From positions 153,146 to 217,145 of the forward strand of contig QKMZ01000007.1 in NCBI GenBank assembly GCA_003242885.1: a DNA stretch of 64,000 nt, given 5' to 3'. Position numbers and translations under genes: made by a program. The stretch's first letter is position 1, and the number at the start of each line of letters is the position of its first letter. Shown piece after piece: positions 62,163 through 64,000 of the stretch. The stretch comes from Candidatus Melainabacteria bacterium. Lineage in GTDB: Bacteria; Cyanobacteriota; Vampirovibrionia; Obscuribacterales; Obscuribacteraceae. Below the pieces are notes generated by a model. That model was not told where the DNA came from and ran no database searches. It worked only from the letters and a program-made list of their open reading frames with translations.

Positions 62163-63548
62163 TTACCGAGTGTTTGCCAACCGCATCGACATAATGAAGT
62201 TTGGATTGCCTGCTTTGTCAGTCAACTTTCCGTTTTTCATCAAGTCCCTTTCCTCAAGCCAGGACTCGAATTCCGGCGCCGGTCTCAAATTCATCAGCGC
62301 TCTAAGAGAGGCTGCGTCATGAAAGCTGGTCGACTGATACGAGAGCATCACATCGTCACCCATCGGCACACCCATAAAGTAATTTACGCCGGCAAGTATA
62401 AGCAGCATGGAAAGATTTTCGAGATCGTTTTGATCTGCATTCATGTGATTCGTGTAGCAAGCGTCTATTCCCATAGGAACCCCCAAAAGCTTGCCCATGA
62501 AGTGGTCTTCAAGCCCAGCCCGTATCATTTGCCTGCCATCTTTCAAATATTCAGGTCCGATAAAACCAACCACATCATTGACGAGAAATGGATTGAATTG
62601 TCTTGCCAGTGCATAGCAACGTGCTTCAAGCGTAACTTGATCCGCACCCTCGTGAGTGTGCGATGAAAGTTCGGAGCCTTGTCCTGTTTCAAAATACATG
62701 TACTGCCCACCGGCTACCCGAGCCAATTTTGAGCCGAGTGCCGTGCCTTCTTTCAGCATGTCGTTATCGATGCCGAATGCCTTATTGCCCCTTTCGCAAC
62801 CTGCAATGCTCTGAAAAATTAGTCCGGCCGGCGCGCCTCTTTCAATCGCTTTTAACTGCGTTGTAAGGTGACTGAGGATGCAGTTTTGAGTTGGAAGGGA
62901 TAATTCCTCGATCAAGGAATTTGTCGCCTCCAGAAGCCGAGCAACTGTGTCTGGTGTGTCATATGCAGGATTTATTCCGATGACCGCGTCACCAACACCG
63001 TATGACAAACCTTCATAAATCGATGCCAAAATTCCATCGATAGAATCAGATGGATGATTAGGTTGTAATCGAATCGCCAGTCGGCCTTTCAACCCGAGAG
63101 TCGTTTTTGCTTTTGCAATCACTCGCAGCTTCGATGCCGCCAAAACCAGGTCCATACTGGACATCAATTTGGTTACAGCTGCCGCAATCTCGCCCGTCAA
63201 AGCTTTGCCGATTTTTCTCTCGCTAAGAGTTTCCTCGTTTTCACTAAGCAAAAATTCTCTTAGCTCTGCGACAGTCCATGATTTGATTTTTTCGAATTGA
63301 ACCTTGTCTAGATTATCGTCGATGATGCGTGTCACTTCGTCACGCTCATAAGGCATAACTGGCTCTTGACGCAGTTGTTCGAGCGTGACTTGAGCCAGAA
63401 GTTCTTTAGCAGCAACTCTTTCCAGCTCGCTTGTCGCAGCAATGCCTGCCAATTGGTCGCCAGACTTTTCCTCGTTGGCTTTCGCCAGCAAGTCTTTCAA
63501 ATCGGCAAAGTGGAATTTCTTGCCGCCCGTTTGAATGGACAGACTCAT
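62163..63548 (-). CDS. eutB: Ethanolamine ammonia-lyase large subunit
   Basis: B12-dependent cleavage of ethanolamine to acetaldehyde and ammonia, acting with EutC. The 461-residue protein is of normal length and shows RLQPNHPSDSIDGILASIYEGL, GDAVIGINPAYDT, GLIFQSIAGCERGNKAFGI, YFETGQGSELSS, NDVVGFIGPEYL, LLGVPMGIDACYTNHMNAD and GVNYFMGVPMGDDVMLSYQSTSFHD. These are strong family signatures. It faces eutC divergently across 88 bases. No microcompartment genes are seen in the window. Confidence 0.96.
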   Translation of the reverse strand: MSLSIQTGGKKFHFADLKDLLAKANEEKSGDQLAGIAATSELERVAAKELLAQVTLEQLRQEPVMPYERDEVTRIIDDNLDKVQFEKIKSWTVAELREFLLSENEETLSERKIGKALTGEIAAAVTKLMSSMDLVLAASKLRVIAKAKTTLGLKGRLAIRLQPNHPSDSIDGILASIYEGLSYGVGDAVIGINPAYDTPDTVARLLEATNSLIEELSLPTQNCILSHLTTQLKAIERGAPAGLIFQSIAGCERGNKAFGIDNDMLKEGTALGSKLARVAGGQYMYFETGQGSELSSHTHEGADQVTLEARCYALARQFNPFLVNDVVGFIGPEYLKDGRQMIRAGLEDHFMGKLLGVPMGIDACYTNHMNADQNDLENLSMLLILAGVNYFMGVPMGDDVMLSYQSTSFHDAASLRALMNLRPAPEFESWLEERDLMKNGKLTDKAGNPNFIMSMRLANTR

Positions 63549-63636
63549 GCGCTGATTTCTCTACAAACGCATACAGAGGAAGCACAATAGTGTATCGTAT
63601 TCGGTCCCGATTCTCATAAGTTTTCGGTTTGTTTCC

Positions 63637-64000
63637 ATGAGCGCCGAATCAAAAGCTAGTAATCACAGTGCGTCGGATTTTTCGTCGAAGACTCCGGCTC
63701 GCGTTGCCGTCGGGCGCGCAGGCACTCGCCCTAAAACATCCGCCTGGCTTAAGTTTCGCGTCGACCACGCGCTCGCTCGTGACGCCATCTCCAGTGAGTT
63801 GGATGCGGACTTCATTCAAGAATTTGCTGTCGCCAATGGTTATCCGATCGTTCAGTCATCGGTCGCCTCTAAAGATGAGTTCATCCAGTACCCCCCACGC
63901 GGAAAAGTTGTCGAGGAAAAAACACTGGCACAGCTTCGGACTCTATGCTCGCCAGGCAATGATGTTCAAATCGTGATCAGCGACGGGCTTTCAGCAAAAG
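63637..64000 (+). CDS. eutC: Ethanolamine ammonia-lyase small subunit, 5' part
   Basis: The reading frame begins at ATG 63637 and runs off the window after 121 codons. Family motifs are visible: ARVAVGRAGTRPKTSAWLKF, RVDHALARDAI and VQIVISDGLSAK, all typical of EutC, which completes the B12 pocket of the enzyme. The first 20 residues are a Ser/Ala-rich lead. It points away from eutB, whereas the two genes are usually adjacent and co-directional. Confidence 0.9.
   Translation, partial: MSAESKASNHSASDFSSKTPARVAVGRAGTRPKTSAWLKFRVDHALARDAISSELDADFIQEFAVANGYPIVQSSVASKDEFIQYPPRGKVVEEKTLAQLRTLCSPGNDVQIVISDGLSAK

Overview
The window reads as a chromosomal segment of a diderm, non-photosynthetic bacterium of moderate GC. 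The best fit I can offer is the Vampirovibrionia/Melainabacteria side of the cyanobacterial lineage (Obscuribacterales-like). This is inferred from gene content and not proven by any marker gene. Points in favour are an outer-membrane energising set (TonB-like, ExbB, ExbD), genes shared with Firmicutes and Cyanobacteria (a TIGR03960/DUF2344 radical-SAM protein next to RNase E/G, YmdB, SpoIID, an S55 peptidase), many long secreted low-complexity proteins and an ethanolamine ammonia-lyase. No phage, transposase, plasmid or CRISPR locus was seen.

Layout. 1-6498 (+): end of a membrane-anchored protein, uvrA with an unusual basic N-terminal extension, a Fur-family regulator, a FeoA-domain protein, a zinc-ribbon protein and an S1-like protein. 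6682-11813 (-): radical-SAM protein followed by RNase E/G. 12498-17472: small proteins, PHP phosphoesterase, YmdB phosphodiesterase, a coiled-coil secreted protein and Hsp20. 17635-25562 (-): WG-repeat lipoprotein, APC permease and a 1648-residue S55-peptidase/propeller protein. 25872-29783 (+): secreted proteins and a cyclophilin. 30038-32524 (-): ftsEX and dciA. 32717-33975: SCP2-domain protein and an orphan AbiEi-like regulator with two large palindromes upstream. 33976-37649 (-): tonB-like, exbB, exbD and aroE in one tight run. 38308-49563: VirB10-like secreted protein, a repeat protein with a zinc ribbon, sppA-yip1-miaA and a very unusual multidomain protein that looks like a split, dead trypsin-like protease. 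49666-52888: TPR lipoprotein, SpoIID, tRNA-Ser(UGA) and tlyA. 52952-56305 (-): a putative MNIO (DUF692) RiPP locus. 56498-64000: esterase, histone-H1-like protein, adenosine-deaminase-like enzyme, second cyclophilin, second VirB10-like protein, and eutB and eutC arranged divergently.

The most notable system is at 52952-56305. Two small secreted peptides lie upstream of a DUF692/MNIO enzyme, a DUF2063 partner and a YceI-like protein. One peptide carries six Cys in a regular C-K-x-K-E pattern; the other carries a CGKGSCG motif. The layout matches the logic of bufferin/oxazolin-type copper-binding RiPP operons, but the core sequence is unlike the usual EGKCG form. A hairpin directly after the first precursor could set a high precursor-to-enzyme ratio. 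Other strong leads are the 50-bp perfect palindrome and its 30-bp partner upstream of the AbiEi-like gene, the split pseudo-protease/DUF4388/TonB-like protein, the four-helix-TonB fusion, and the LRSPLLGG repeat protein.

All family calls come from reading motifs by eye. No database search was run, and start codons were chosen from Shine-Dalgarno spacing and domain starts.
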